A DNA stretch of 64,000 bases from Apodemus sylvaticus (GCF_947179515.1 NC_067487.1:43004014-43068013), one strand, 5' to 3'; shown: positions 43,490 to 55,717, counted from the stretch's first letter. Numbers and translations are program-made. The notes: generated by a model not told the origin, from the sequence alone.

Positions 43490-45996
43490 ACTTTTTCAAT
43501 TTTAATTTATTTGAGAATAACAAGGGTGGGCCTGGCCAGATGAGTCCTTTAAACACAAAACTCTTAAACCAACACAAAAGTACACTGAACACAAAAACAG
43601 GTACGTCAGATTTTTATTATCAATATCAAGGACTCCATACTCCATATTTCACATAACTTGTATGCTGTATTTTTATGCAACTGGCCATGGAGTATTTGTG
43701 TTTGCACCAGCATCACTGCAAACACATGAGAAGTATGTCATACTATGTATTTATTGTACAAAACCAGCCATAGACAAAAGTAATCTCATTCCAGTATGCC
43801 CTTATGGGTCACAAACACACCCATCACCTACACAGCCCATTACTGAACAACATCAAAAAAATCATTATGTGGCATATGATGAGGAATTATTTTTTTTCGA
43901 GATAATGTGGTAAACGGAAACACTCTGAACCATGTAGATGACAAACTGAGAATTTACTCATTGTATTGTTGGCAGTGGTGAAAGTGAGAACCTTGAAGTA
44001 AAAACACGGCATCATCAAGAAGTCAACTCAAACAATCTAATCGATTAAATTTTGGACTAAGAGAAACTGGTTTTCAGCAGCTGAGTTCACTCGGGCTCCT
44101 CCAGCCGTGATAAGGGATGGCCCCACATAGCCATCTCCCCAAAAGGCTGCATGACCATGCTGTAGCTTATCTCCTTCAACACCTTTTGGACTCAAGAGAA
44201 CACTTCTGTCAGACTTCATGTGCAGACGTGATGCACACGGCCTAACAAGAAGATTACTTCCTGTTGCCTGTGCTCAGTATTTATACCAAAATCTATCTAC
44301 ATTTTAATTTACTGTGAGAGAGAGAAAAATTGTATTTGAAATATAACATCTGAAATAATGATTCTAGAAGCTTCCTTTTAGAATATACTTGTTATTAACA
44401 ATTATATTTAGATGTAGAGGCCTGTACTAATGAAGCTGGGTTATAAGTTCAATTATCATGGGGACCAATTAAGCTTCTTTTGTTCTTCATCTGGAACTCG
44501 CATGAAGTCATTGATTCAACCACTGATTAAGTGCTTAGTGCTGGGCAGGTTTGGGACCACAACCTAAGGAGGAAAATATGCTCAGGATTCCATTCAAAGA
44601 ATGATGTTTATTGACTATGTCCCTGATGGTTTTTGGCTTGATTGCATGAGAAAATGAAAACAGTAGGGGAAAAAAAACTGAAGGAAGGAGAAGAAATATA
44701 TTACCATTATTGGAAAATAAACTATGAAAAAATTGTTTGGACATCTAGATGAAAATGTATTCTTCATAGTCACACATTTGAGATAAGCTTAGATCCAAAC
44801 TGCATCCAGGGAAGATATGGACAAATATACAATATGCATGATCAGCTACACTTCCAAAAAGTTAAAAAATCTGCAGAATGGGAATCCAAGAGAACTCAAG
44901 AGCCTTGGGTCCTAAGGAAATGAATTATGTAGGTAAGATAATTTGTTCATGTGTCAGGAGATCCTCAACAACATTTCAGAAATGGACACTTACAGAAGCT
45001 AAAGAGCTATAACAACAGCTACACACATGTAGAAACAATAAACAGATACTTGTATTTACACAGCAATGTCAATTCCCTAGTTTTAGAGTCTCAATTCAAT
45101 TGGTTGAATCCACTTAAGAGCTACTTGTGGCTAATACAGAAAAAGAGGTGTCCATCCCATTTTAGTAGATCATACAATGTACTCAGTTTGGGTTCTAAAA
45201 ATAAGAATTACCATATTAATAGAAAGTGATAACCATACAAATTCCTTCTATTATGAAATTCAATGCCATAGGAGAAATATTATGAAATATATCTTTCCTT
45301 TATTTAGTAACTAAAAGAAAAAGAAAAATCAGTGAAAAATAACATTTAAGTAGAATCTCTCAGATAGTCTTCCTGGAGAATGGATTGGTGTTTAGCATGT
45401 TTGGGCATTGTCGGTTGACAGTAGGTTTTTTCCAATAAAAAAAAATAAAGACATTTACCATTGGTAGCTAGCACATCTTTTCTCAAAAACAAATAAATAA
45501 AATGAAAAAGTCTGTGTGAAACTAGTGTAGTATTTAGCTTGAAAATTTTCAAGACTCTGGCAATGGGTTACCATAAAAATGGAGTGACCAGAACCTAGCA
45601 AACGTTGTTTTGAATCTCTCTGCCTATTATCAGAAGGTGCTTGCTTGTCATCACACAGATTGGTTTTCTCACACAGGTGACTCTACAGATTGGTTTTCTC
45701 ACATAGGTGACTCCACATATTAGCTACTTGTAGTGCAGGAAAAACCAAAAATCCATTAGTTCTGACCAATTTCCCGAAAAGGTTAAATGCCAGCTTGGCA
45801 AGTTTGATTAACCTTCACTGAACTAACCTTTTCCTACCTTTCACTCTGATTCTTCACTGTCCATTACAGCATGATTCCAACGTTCTGGACATAATTTTCA
45901 TTTCCTTCTGTGTTTTACTTCTGACCTTTACCAAGACTGTCTTTTCATATAGAACTATTTCTTCATCTAAAGCAATGGAACAAAATGCCTTATAAA
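43490..45996. other. Unrecognised sequence
   Basis: 2.5 kb with no gene or firm repeat. Includes a 30-bp tandem duplication at 45655-45714. Short frames (up to 92 codons) have no recognised product. Confidence 0.5.
45655..45714. repeat. 30-bp unit repeated twice in tandem
   Basis: Units 45655-45684 and 45685-45714 share 'acagattggttttctcaca' and 'aggtgactc' and differ at two positions. Confidence 0.95.
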
Positions 45997-46025
45997 CAAA
46001 ATAATAATAATAATAATAATAATAA
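45997..46025. repeat. (AAT)n microsatellite
   Basis: About nine AAT units. Confidence 0.95.
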
Positions 46026-47431
46026 AATTAACTGTCACCAGTACGATACATTTTAGATCAACTTCAAGTGTTTGAAATAATTATCAAGTATTAACTCACA
46101 GAAGAAAAATCATGATTAAAATTCCAAAACTACATCTTAATCTTTATTTTTTAAAAAAGCAGCAATGCTCTCAAAAATCCCACAGAGATTATTGAAGTAA
46201 TGAAAAAATCTCTCAAACATACTTGTAACTTTCAAGAAAAGTTTTTACACAAAGTTTGCACTGATTATCTACATTTAAAGGAAGCCAAAAACCATGTCAT
46301 ATATAATTTATGGATGTTTAAATAGACTGGCACTTTCTGGCATTCAGACTGAAAATATCCTATTAAAAGCCTTTATCTATGATTTCACAACTGAGATGCT
46401 TTTAAAATCGCATTTGATAAGTGACCAACTCTTTACAGAACATTATTTATAAGATAAATGCATTCTAAAAGGCCTTGTGTAATTGATAGAAACAATTACA
46501 TTTTCTGTCATGTTATTTATTTAAAGAAACAAAATAAAATACACTCAATCTGGCAACCATTTATAGAAAATGCAGAGCATTATACTTTGAATATAAAATG
46601 TCTCATGTAGGCACATATATTTTTTTACTTGGCTCCTAGCTAGTGACACCATTTGGGGAAGTTGAAGAAATTTTAATAGTGGGCAAAGCTGAATAAAATT
46701 TATCACTAGGAGTGGGACATTGGAGGATATACTTCTCTTGGTAATTTCTGAATTTCAAAGTAAGTGATGAATATTATAAGACAACATACGATTAAGATTG
46801 TGGCATGGTCATTGCTGGCTGCTTTAGACAGCTTTAGTTACAGGGTGAACTACAGACAAAAACTAGAGTATGAATATTTCAAAATGTTCCATGGAGGCGT
46901 TAAAGGTCTAAAAGTGGAAACAGGAGCGTAGAGATTAAGCTGCAGTAGAAACTCTAAAATACTTTGTATGAGAGGAACACAGAACATCTGCTTAGGAAAA
47001 CACAAGACAATAAATACATCCAGTCAAAGAGAGATGCTATGTGGGTTACAAATGACAAAGCCTCAGTGGTAGAGATGCACAACCCTATTGTAATTCATAT
47101 CAGAGCACTACATGCTCAGATACTGGCCATGGAGATGCAGGATTCCGTATTTGCAAGGTTGGGTTTTAGACTTGGTTTGGTGTGAACCTTCCTTATTGTT
47201 ACCTGGCTATTTCATGTTGATGTGGAAATATTTGCTGTGTTATTGTATCTTAGAAATGTATATTGGCTTTTTTTTTTTGAGTTTACAAGAGCTTATACAA
47301 TCTGCCTTAAATCTCATAAGAAACTTGGAATTCAAATAATCTTAACTTTCTATCTTGGAACCTTTAATTCTATGGGGACGTTTGGGGGTAGATTAAATGC
47401 ATTTTACATTGTGAAATGGCAATGAACCCTG
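46026..47431. other. Unrecognised AT-rich sequence
   Basis: No gene or firm repeat recognised. Confidence 0.5.
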
Positions 47432-47785
47432 GAGAACCAAGGGTGGAATGCTATAGCTTGAATAAGAAATGTCCCACTCGAGCTGGTATGCTGTATGTTT
47501 GTCTCTAAATGCTGGCACTATTTTGAAAAATGAAGAAAACAGTAGAAATTGGATATAGCTGCAGGAAGTAGGTCACTAGGGAAGATTTTGTAGGTGTCTT
47601 GATACTCACCCCATCTACATTCCTACCCCCTTTTGTGATGCCCTTGTTCCTGCCATCATGGTATTCTGCTCAAGATCATGGAATGAAGTGAATGTTCTCT
47701 GAAACTGTGAGCCAAAATAGACTTTTCCATCTTGAAGCTCTTCTCACAGGTGTTTTGACCAGCGATATGAAAATAAATAATCCAA
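47432..47785 (+). mobile_element. MaLR-like LTR
   Basis: Order of phrases fits an ERVL-MaLR LTR: 'aataagaaatgtcccactcg', 'taggtcactagggaagattt', 'gaaactgtgagccaaaatag', 'acaggtgttttgaccagcga'. The usual AATAAA is changed to AATAGA. Diverged. Confidence 0.65.
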
Positions 47786-48267
47786 AATTAATTCATGGGT
47801 ATATTTTATCCATGGTGTCTCTCAGGTTTTTTTTTTAAAATCATTTTGCTAAACCTAACATCAGCATTCTATAGCAACATATTAAGAAACTGCATTCTAA
47901 TATAGTGTAATGTATATAACTACATATTCTCTTCTTAGCAAAAATGTTCTAGCAAGATAAGCACAATACTCTTACATGTCCATAGTACTATACAACATGA
48001 TTACCTCTCATCAAGATGCATTAACCATATCTGGACAGTTCACTTTTAAAAATAAGCAAAAAATGAAAAATTTGGTACAAACAAAATCTTCATTGTATAA
48101 AGTTTTATTGATTTCTATACTATGTGTATTAGCATAATTTGTTAGAAGATTAGAAATATTAAGCTAGTCACTGATTGACAGATTCAGTCACTGTTGCCTA
48201 AGAAATTAAGGCAGAGAGATGAGTAGTTCAGGGCCATATTATGCTGCATATTGAGAAGCTGCTTCCA
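47786..48267. other. Unrecognised sequence
   Basis: No gene or firm repeat recognised. Confidence 0.5.
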
Positions 48268-48350
48268 GGATAAAAGAAAAATAAGGGGGAAAGAAGGAGG
48301 GGATGGGAGGAAAAGAGAAGGGGAGAAGAGGAGAGGAGAGGAGAGGAGAA
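48268..48350. repeat. GA-rich purine tract
   Basis: Ends in GAGGA units (about 48330-48348), the complement of the CTCCT unit found at 11331 and 48693. Confidence 0.9.
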
Positions 48351-48689
48351 TGTTTTACATATGCCAACTTCTTAAAAGAGTGTCTGCTATGATCTGCACA
48401 CCTTAGTTGCCATCAAAGCTTTTCCTTGACTGTTGGTACAATCAACCCACAAGGGGAATGCACAGGACAGAAATACCTCCAGAAGAACATTTGCCAATGG
48501 CACAGAAATAAATCTAACTATGGAAAAGATGTAAATATTTTTAAGGGACACAAATATTAGGCAAATGAAACTCTATAAAGAGGATAACTGAAGCATAAAA
48601 AAAAGGCTTCTGACAGCAGAGAGCTGAGCAATTGTAGCACCTAAGAGAATATGAATGTGTCCTAGAGCAGCCAGAAAGTAACTGTGTTT
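48351..48689. other. Unrecognised sequence between opposed purine and pyrimidine tracts
   Basis: No gene recognised. Flanked by a GAGGA tract on the left and a CTCCT tract on the right, which could pair as imperfect inverted repeats. Confidence 0.5.
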
Positions 48690-48812
48690 GTGTCCTCTCC
48701 TCTCCTCTCCTCTCCTCTCCCTTCCCCTTCCTTCATTCTTCTCCCCTCCCCTCTTCTTTTCTTTCCTTTCTCCTCCTTTTTCTTCACTCCAGTCTTTTTC
48801 TCCCTCTTCCCA
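48690..48812. repeat. CTCCT/CT-rich pyrimidine tract
   Basis: Starts with five CTCCT units and continues as mixed pyrimidine. The arginine/glutamate-rich minus-strand frame is an artefact. Confidence 0.9.
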
Positions 48813-49515
48813 CTTCTTCATGAGACAAAAGTAAATAGTTTTTAACTGAGTCTCCATGTGACTAACAATCATCTTTATGCAAATAAAATTATTCCCACCC
48901 TTTCAAAAATTGCAATAAGTGCTATCTACATAAACAATGCAATGTAAAGCCTACTAAAGTATACTGTTATGAAAAATCATATATTCAATCTTTTCATTTT
49001 ATTTTTCTATTTCAATATTCTATGATATGTGAAGACACATTTGTAAAACATTAATAATTTTAACTAGATTTCTTTCCATACTCTCCTTTTGTTTAGCCAC
49101 ATTCAAGCTATTTTCTTTTTGTTGGTAATATTTGCTGTAGTTTGTTTCTTATTCTCATTTATTTTCAAGATGTAGAGATTTCAGGTAAAAGGAAGCAGAA
49201 TGTCCGGGAGACCAGGATAACTGCTCAGACATCAGGAGAAAACACAAAAAGGTCAAGATATCAGCTAGGAAGAGGATTTGAAAACCGGTCTGAGTGTCAC
49301 CCTGGAAGTAGACTATCCCATCAGCTCCTATGTGGGGAGCAAGAAGATGCTATAGAGAGAGTGTAAGAGTATAAGCCATGCACAGGCACATAGGACTGTC
49401 TTATCCTGGAAGAATGTTCAAAATAGTGGTAAAGTCAAAAAATAAAATTATTCTGTATTTCTTCTGTAAGGGTCCATGATTTGTGAAGCATGATAATAGC
49501 CCAGACTCAAATAGT
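48813..49515. other. Unrecognised AT-rich sequence
   Basis: No gene. A 74-codon frame (49142-49366) has no recognised product. Confidence 0.5.
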
Positions 49516-49521
49516 ATGCAA

Positions 49522-49929
49522 TGACCCGTCCAGCAGGTCCAGTTATTCCCGGGTCCCAAAGGGGCACTACGTGAGGGTCAAAAATGGGGGGAAGAGAGAA
49601 GGGAAGCCAAGCACACTAACAAAATCAGTCAGTCTGGGTTGTGTCATGGCTTCATATAATGTCAGGGAGGTAAGTGGGTTTTAAGGCTTACAGAGAAGGA
49701 ATTAACTTTCACATCAAACAAAGGAGGGAAGGGCAGAGACACCCCTAGGGATTGAAGCAGGAAGCAAGGAGGTCATCTGGTCATCTGGAGGGGATACCCG
49801 GAGTTAACGCCGGCAGGTACATTCCACAGTTAGAGCAGGAACATCTTGTGGTATTCTCAGGAATCTTCTCGCACCAATAGCTCATGGAGAAGGCTCTAGT
49901 TAATTGTTCTCAAATTTTAGCTTCCTACA
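49522..49929 (-). mobile_element. ERVK-type solo LTR with perfect 6-bp duplication
   Basis: A 408-bp LTR in antisense, TG at 49522 and CA at 49929, flanked by atgcaa on both sides (49516-49521, 49930-49935). Same family as 61680-62131: shared blocks include 'caggtccagttattccc', 'gggttttaaggcttacagag', 'gagttaacgccggcagg'. It lacks a stretch near the U3 end present in the other copy. The 64-codon frame crossing it is not a gene. Confidence 0.95.
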
Positions 49930-49935
49930 ATGCAA

Positions 49936-50460
49936 CTGCAAAGAATGTTTATTCTGCAGAGAACCTGCATGCTGGGGTCTACCATACAGGATAGAAGACA
50001 GATGGCAGGGTCAAGTTAAAGCCTGTGAGGGTAGGAGTGGGTGATTTTTACCTTTCTTTCCTTTAATTGGTTAGTTCTATCTCCAGGGGTATGGGTCCCT
50101 TCATTATTGGTTAAGACTCTGGGAGTTTCGTGTCTTTTGCTGATTTTAACTGTACTTGACTCAAGCTAGGTGGTGGGGCAGCTTCTACAGCTCCTGATTG
50201 ACCGTCCATGAGGATGGACCAGGCTAAGTGGTAGGTCAGCTTCCTGAATAGCTACCCATGATGGGTGGGTTTTCCTGGAATTGACTTGTTTTGGCCTTTT
50301 CCAGTCCTGGGAATTAGAAACTTAGGCCTAGTCTCCCAAACTGCCAGTTTGCAACCTGTCATGGAGTCTGCATAGCTCTGGGAAAATCTATCCTGTCAGT
50401 TGTCTGTCTAACTCCTATAGACTGAGATTTACATCCAGCTCATAGTCTTAGTATTTGTTA
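49936..50460. other. Unrecognised sequence
   Basis: No gene or firm repeat recognised. Confidence 0.5.
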
Positions 50461-50474
50461 AGAATACTGTCATT

Positions 50475-50702
50475 TACAATTCACATACCAAATCATTCCC
50501 AAAAAGAAGGAAGGAGAGGGTCCTGGAAAGGCTGGATGCAGCATTGTAGGGGAGTACCAAGACAGAGAAGTAGGAGGGGGTTGGTTGGAGAACGGGCAGA
50601 GGGAAGAGGACTTATGGGACTTATGGCAAGGGGGGAACCAGGAAAGGGAAAATCATTTGGAATGTAAACAAAGAATATAGAAAATAAAAAACAGGGGAAA
50701 AG
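50475..50702 (+). mobile_element. LINE-1 3' end with perfect 14-bp duplication
   Basis: Short sense L1 3' UTR ('gcattgtaggggagtaccaa', 'atcatttggaatgtaaacaa', A-tail), flanked by agaatactgtcatt at 50461-50474 and 50703-50716. The 70-codon frame is L1 UTR noise. Confidence 0.97.
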
Positions 50703-50734
50703 AGAATACTGTCATTCATCCATTTTGCCCTATG

Positions 50735-50930
50735 AGGTTTAGCAGAGGAGCTAAAATGCGTAGCTTCTTACTGCTTGCTTTCAACCCCCAGCCTTGCTAC
50801 TTACTAGCTGAGCAACTCTTTTTGCCTGCCCTGTGCTTTTTTAGCTCCTACTGGGATGAGAGCAGTTTCTGTGTTGTATGGTTGCTATGGGGATTAGCAA
50901 GTCAATACACATCCTATTTAATTATCCAAG
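50735..50930 (+). repeat. MIR-like SINE, ancient
   Basis: Sense MIR pattern: 'ttgctacttactagctgagc', then 'tttttgcctgccctgtgctt', 'ggatgagagcagtttctgtg' and 'tatggggattagcaagt' in consensus order. The 82-codon frame crossing it is chance. Confidence 0.75.
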
Positions 50931-51410
50931 AGATAGAACATAAAATTCAAAAACGTGTGGCATCAAAAATAAATAAATAAACCACTGTGCTTGAGGGTAA
51001 AGCAAAAGCTGCACCCAGCACTGTGGGAGCAGAGGAGGGAGGGAGTGACACCTGCAGCAGCCCCTCTCCACATACACCACGTCACCTTTCAAAGTCATCT
51101 GCCTCTACAGCAGTAACACCTTTGCATCTCTGCAAAGAAGGAGGGACTCAGTTTCAGCAGAAGTAATTTAGGAAACCATTTCTGTGTACTTGGTACCAAT
51201 ATTGTAGAATGATGTACATAAACAGAAATTGCAGGAGATTCTGTTATGAGGAAGTAAAATGCTTATAAGCCTTGTAACTGTGTCACCGTTTGCAAACAAG
51301 GATCACTGGACATCCTTGCTGCCACTGTTGGGATACACATGAGACAACCACCCGGTGGGTTAGACCACTGAGTGACATTGTGGCTTCTTAGTCTGTGTAC
51401 ACTGTGTTTA
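50931..51410. other. Unrecognised sequence
   Basis: No gene or firm repeat recognised. Confidence 0.5.
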
Positions 51411-51425
51411 AGAAACTCTCATGAT

Positions 51426-51560
51426 GGGGGCTGGAGAGATGGCTCAGCTGGAGAGATGGCTCTTCTGAAGGTCCTGAGTTCAAATCCCAGCAACCACATG
51501 GTGCCTCACAATCACCTGTAATGAGATCTGACACCCTCTTCTGGTGTGTCTGAAGACAGC
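51426..51560 (+). repeat. B2 SINE, left part (split by an LTR)
   Basis: B2 head through 'gtctgaagacagc'. The head is partly duplicated: 'gctggagagatggctc' occurs twice in tandem. The right part is at 52852-52903, and the whole B2 is flanked by a 15-bp duplication (agaaactctcatgat at 51411-51425, agaaactctcacgat at 52904-52918). Confidence 0.96.
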
Positions 51561-52845
51561 TGTTACGGGCCGAAGTCTGCCAAGGGATAACCAGGATTCT
51601 TTGGTCCAGAAAGACACGGGTCCGGCGAGAATGACAAACTAGCATGACCACAGAGACGATTTGAAATCTGAATGTATTTTTCAGGTATCTCCCAAAGTCC
51701 AGTCAAGTTAACATCCCAAATTAAGCATCACATACATCTGTAAAAGGCTAGCTAGGCTTTCTCAGGCAATACAGGGTGTTTACCCAAAGTCCAGGGCGCA
51801 CCCAGCTAAACTGCTTCTTCATTTTCGTCTTGCTGTCACTCCAGCCCGGGAGCTGAAGAAGGACGGTTCCTGTGGCTAACCTCCTGGCATTCTGGTGCCT
51901 AGCCTCCTGGCAAAATGGCAGCATTGTAGAGCTTGAGAAGCTGCCTGGCTCGTGCTGTCTTTCAAGAGTATTTCTGCCTAGTCTGCCCGTTGCATTCTTC
52001 TCTGTGCCACGCCCATCATAGCTCCCACCCCCCCACCCCCCAGACCCCTGGCGATCAGTTCCCTGTAGTCCCTAGCCTCAGCCTGTAGTCCCAGAGTGAT
52101 CAGCTGGATCAGCTCCAGCCTCTAGCCCTCAGCTCTGGTGAACTAACTACCTCATTCCTCCTCGGAGTGTCTGAGTAAAATAGCATCTACTGCCTCTCTG
52201 AGTAAAAAGTATCTACTGCCTCTTGAATCACACCTGGATGAGCTAAAAATGTTGTTTTGGTCAAGGACTCCCTGGGTGGAGCCTGTAACACAGAAGCAGT
52301 TCTTCACAAACTTCCCTTGCTATCCGGGAGGGCCTGAGATAGCCTGTCTACATAACAAGCAAAATCAAGAGTTAAAGGCAGAACTGGGTTAACTTGGGGG
52401 GAAGGTAGCTATGAACTAGGTACCAACTCAAATGTAAATTCTTGCTACAGGCCCAACAGCCACTAGAGTTGAAAGGTTTTTCAGATGTAAATCTCCTTAG
52501 TCTGGCCTATTGTTTGGAATCCACCTGCCCTGAAAGAAAAGGACTAAAAAGCAAAAAAGAACCTGTGACAAGCGTTCCTGGAATGCTTTTTCTACCCCAA
52601 TAACATAAATGGTTGGAGCAAAGCATAGCAGAATTTTTTGGCTACAAGATGGATTTTTAGATATCTGTATTTGCTTGGTTATACTATGTCCTGGCCACCA
52701 AGAAAAAGGAGAGTTTTTAGGATTGCCAAGTGAGATTTTCAGCTTCTGATTATATAGAGACATTTTTTCCACTTTTCCCAGGAGACATTTCTCTCCTCTG
52801 CCTGTAAAGTATCATTTTTACAGGCTTCACTGGGCAACCTTGGCA
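51561..52845 (-). mobile_element. 1.28-kb ERVK-type LTR unit inserted in the B2
   Basis: Bounded by TG (51561) and CA (52845) with a perfect 6-bp duplication gacagc (51555-51560, 52846-52851). Antisense orientation is suggested by the plus-strand start TGTTACGGGCCGAAG, whose complement (CCCGTAACA) is a typical ERVK U5 end. No gag, pol or env reading frame is seen, so it is either a long solo LTR or an ERV with internal deletion. The 91-codon minus frame (52497-52772) has no recognised product. Confidence 0.88.
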
Positions 52846-52851
52846 GACAGC

Positions 52852-52903
52852 TACAGTGTACTTACATATAATAAATAAATCTTTTTAAAAAAGAAAAAAG
52901 AAA
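52852..52903 (+). repeat. B2 SINE, right part
   Basis: Continues the B2 from 51560 ('tacagtgtacttacatataa', AATAAA, A-rich tail). Confidence 0.95.
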
Positions 52904-52918
52904 AGAAACTCTCACGAT

Positions 52919-53763
52919 AGCCTTTCCCAGATCATGTCTTTGTTCTTGGATGACCCAAGACCACACACATGTACACATACAATACAATAACTGTTTACTA
53001 TTCTTTTCCAGTTTTTTTTGATATGTTAAAAAGTAATTTATACATACAAATAATTTCGCCTCATTTTAAAATTGTAACAATATGAAAGTTTAATTATAAT
53101 TGTTAAATTCCTTTTCCAATTCCCACATCACAGCCCATAGAGAAGTAGTTCTTGCCTAAAAATGTATTTTAATCGCTGGTCCAACTTCTCAAATAGTACC
53201 ATGTATTTTCGTTCATTTCAATATATCAGATATGTATTTTTAAAGTTGCAAAAAAAAATATGATTGAGTTGACACTCAATATAGTGTAAGTATGACCTCC
53301 ACTGGCTATCTATGGAATTGCACAGTTGTTACCAGTTTAAAATTAATTTAAATTCAATTTATGAAAAAAACTATGCAAAGGACTCATGCCCCTGAAATTT
53401 AAAAAAGGAGTTATCTTCCTAATAATCATGTTTGCTTCTATTTTAAATAACATTTAACACTTTATATTTGTGACGATTAAAATGAAATGATTCTGGTCTC
53501 TAAAGAAATAGTTCAAGACAGATTTAGAATCAATATTATTATTAACTCTACATAGTTATTGTATTATAATATTTTAAATTTCAATAACATGCAAATAATC
53601 TTTAAAGTATATAACTTTTCCAAATAAATATTCTCTTATGTGCATATGTATGTAAATATGATATGGTATTTTAATATATACAACACAAAATGGACTAACT
53701 ACTACAACAAAACTAATTAACATATCTTCTCAGATAATGTCCTGGTTATATATGTTGGGGTTT
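52919..53763. other. Unrecognised very AT-rich sequence
   Basis: No gene or firm repeat recognised. Confidence 0.5.
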
Positions 53764-53951
53764 TGTCTAAGCTCCACCCCACACCTACCTGGCAATAGCC
53801 AGGTATGCCCCGCCCCAGAGATCTGGCCCACTATAAGAAGGGCTACTTGCTCCTCCTCTCCCTCTTTGCTCTCTGCTCTCCCACATTCTCACCTCTCTGC
53901 CCCTGGGGCTCTTCCCCCCTCCATGTGGTCATGGAGGGCCTCCACTCTCTC

Positions 53952-54011
<60 letters not shown>

Positions 54012-54215
54012 ACCTCTCTCTCTCTACCTCTCTCTACCACTAACTCCCATCCCCTACTCTGAATAAACTCTATTCTATACCATGTCTGTGTATGTGTGGT
54101 CCCTCAGGGGCAGAGGTGCCCAGGCAAGGGCCTGCCTGGACACCTTCTCCCCACACCGCCTAGCCACACTCACCTAACCCCCTATACTCTCCCCTTTTTA
54201 AATCCTTTCATCATA
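53764..54215 (+). mobile_element. ERV LTR, second copy of the 29-kb family
   Basis: TGTCTAAGCTCC start, 'ggcaatagccaggtatgccc', TATAAGA in place of TATAAAA (53832-53838), CT-rich tract (53956-54030), AATAAA (54062-54067), 'gtggtccctcaggggca'. The 3' boundary is approximate. CT-rich frames are artefacts. Confidence 0.8.
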
Positions 54216-54221
54216 GACACA

Positions 54222-54460
54222 AGCCTAGTATTATCTGGGAAGAGAACTTCAGTTGAGGAATTGGTTAGAACAGATTAGCATATAGGCATGTCCTTAATGG
54301 AGTCTCTTAATTGTAAATTGGTGTAGGGATCCCAGTCCACCATGGGTAGCACCATTCCCTAGGCAAAGTGGTCCTGAGCTACATATGGAATCTAGCTGAG
54401 CAGAAGTCTGCTGGCCAGCCAGCCAGCAAGCAGTGTCCTCTTTGGTTCTCAAGACACTTA
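54222..54460 (-). mobile_element. LTR-like repeat fragment, family of 33.8 kb
   Basis: Shared layout with 33771-34185: 'cttcagttgaggaattggt', 'gtccaccatgggtagcacca', 'ggcaaagtggtcctgagcta', 'ccagcaagcagtgtcctctt'. Diverged and fused to the LTR on its left. Confidence 0.55.
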
Positions 54461-54599
54461 TTTGTAAAGTGAGTTCATTGGTCAGAGAGAATGATGTGTG
54501 GCCACAGATCTATTTCCTTAGGCAATTTGATGTATACAACCCAATACAGTTAAGGCCTCAGACTGAGCATCCGATTCTAGATCTTACTCATCTTTCATA
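54461..54599. other. Unrecognised sequence
   Basis: Nothing recognised. Confidence 0.4.
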
Positions 54600-54960
54600 A
54601 TTGAAACTGTGGGCACTACAGCCTCATTTCTCTCACTCCTCCAAACTCTGAGAACTGCCATTCTACTCTCTGCATCCAGTCATTTGACATTTTGGATTCC
54701 ATGAGTCAGTAGAGACCATCAGTATTTTCTATCTCCAATTTATTTTATGTGAAATAATGTCCCTCAGTTTCATCCATGCTGTTACAGATGACAGGATTTC
54801 CATTTTTCAAAAAGGTGAGTAGCAGCCATGTGTATATAGATGGACAATGTCTTCACATTGTTCATCTGTTCATAGAAAGTTGTTTCTCCATTTTGGCTGC
54901 TGTGTGCATAATGCTAATGTGGACACAGGATAGCAGGTATATTTTTAAGATATTCATTAC
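54600..54960 (-). mobile_element. Ancient LINE-1 ORF2 3' fragment
   Basis: Antisense of the end of ORF2 in old mammalian L1s: 'cagtttcatccatgctgtta', 'gacaggatttccatttttca', 'ttgtttctccattttggctg', 'cataatgctaatgtggacac'. The 72-codon frame is antisense L1. Confidence 0.75.
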
Positions 54961-55154
54961 ATTTATTGTTTTAAAACCATTAAATAACCATTGAATAAAT
55001 ACTGTCCTACCACCTCCTTAGATTTTCTGTCATTGTCTCTGTTATGTTCAGCTTGCTACAGTTTAATCATAATGACCACATGTCAGTTACTTTTACCTTG
55101 GGACTCATTGTTATCTACTTAGGGTAGTTTCTGCCATATATTATCTTTTTATTC

Positions 55155-55303
55155 GGCTGGGCAATGGTTGTCCACACCATGTTTAGTTACAATACTCAGG
55201 AGGCAGAGGCAGGTGGATCTCTGAGCTGAGGCCAGCCTGGTCTACAGAATTCTAGGATAGCCAAGACTACACAGAGAAACCCTGTCTTAAAAGAACAGGG
55301 AAA
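55155..55303 (+). repeat. B1 SINE
   Basis: Sense B1: 'ggctgggcaatggttg', 'caggaggcagaggcaggtgg', 'gctgaggccagcctggtcta', 'acacagagaaaccctgtctt'. Confidence 0.9.
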
Positions 55304-55551
55304 AGGTTATTTTATTTCTCATTTATACTTTGAATATGGCATAATTTGATTTATGTATTCCCTTCTTGATGATACGTCCAAATGTGTTCAAAGACAAAAA
55401 AGTCACACTGAAATTAATATTTTCATTATAGAAGCATCCAGTAAAATAATAGTCTTAGATAGTTATAATAAAGAAAATACCTAAAAGGAAAATACTTCCA
55501 GGACATAGTGAGTTTCAGAATAGGCAGATCTATATAAAAGAAAACCAATCG

Positions 55552-55552
55552 C

Positions 55553-55604
<52 letters not shown>

Positions 55605-55629
55605 GAATAGATAGATGAATAGATAGATG

Positions 55630-55684
<55 letters not shown>

Positions 55685-55717
55685 GGATAGATAGATGAAT
55701 AGATAGATGGATAGATT

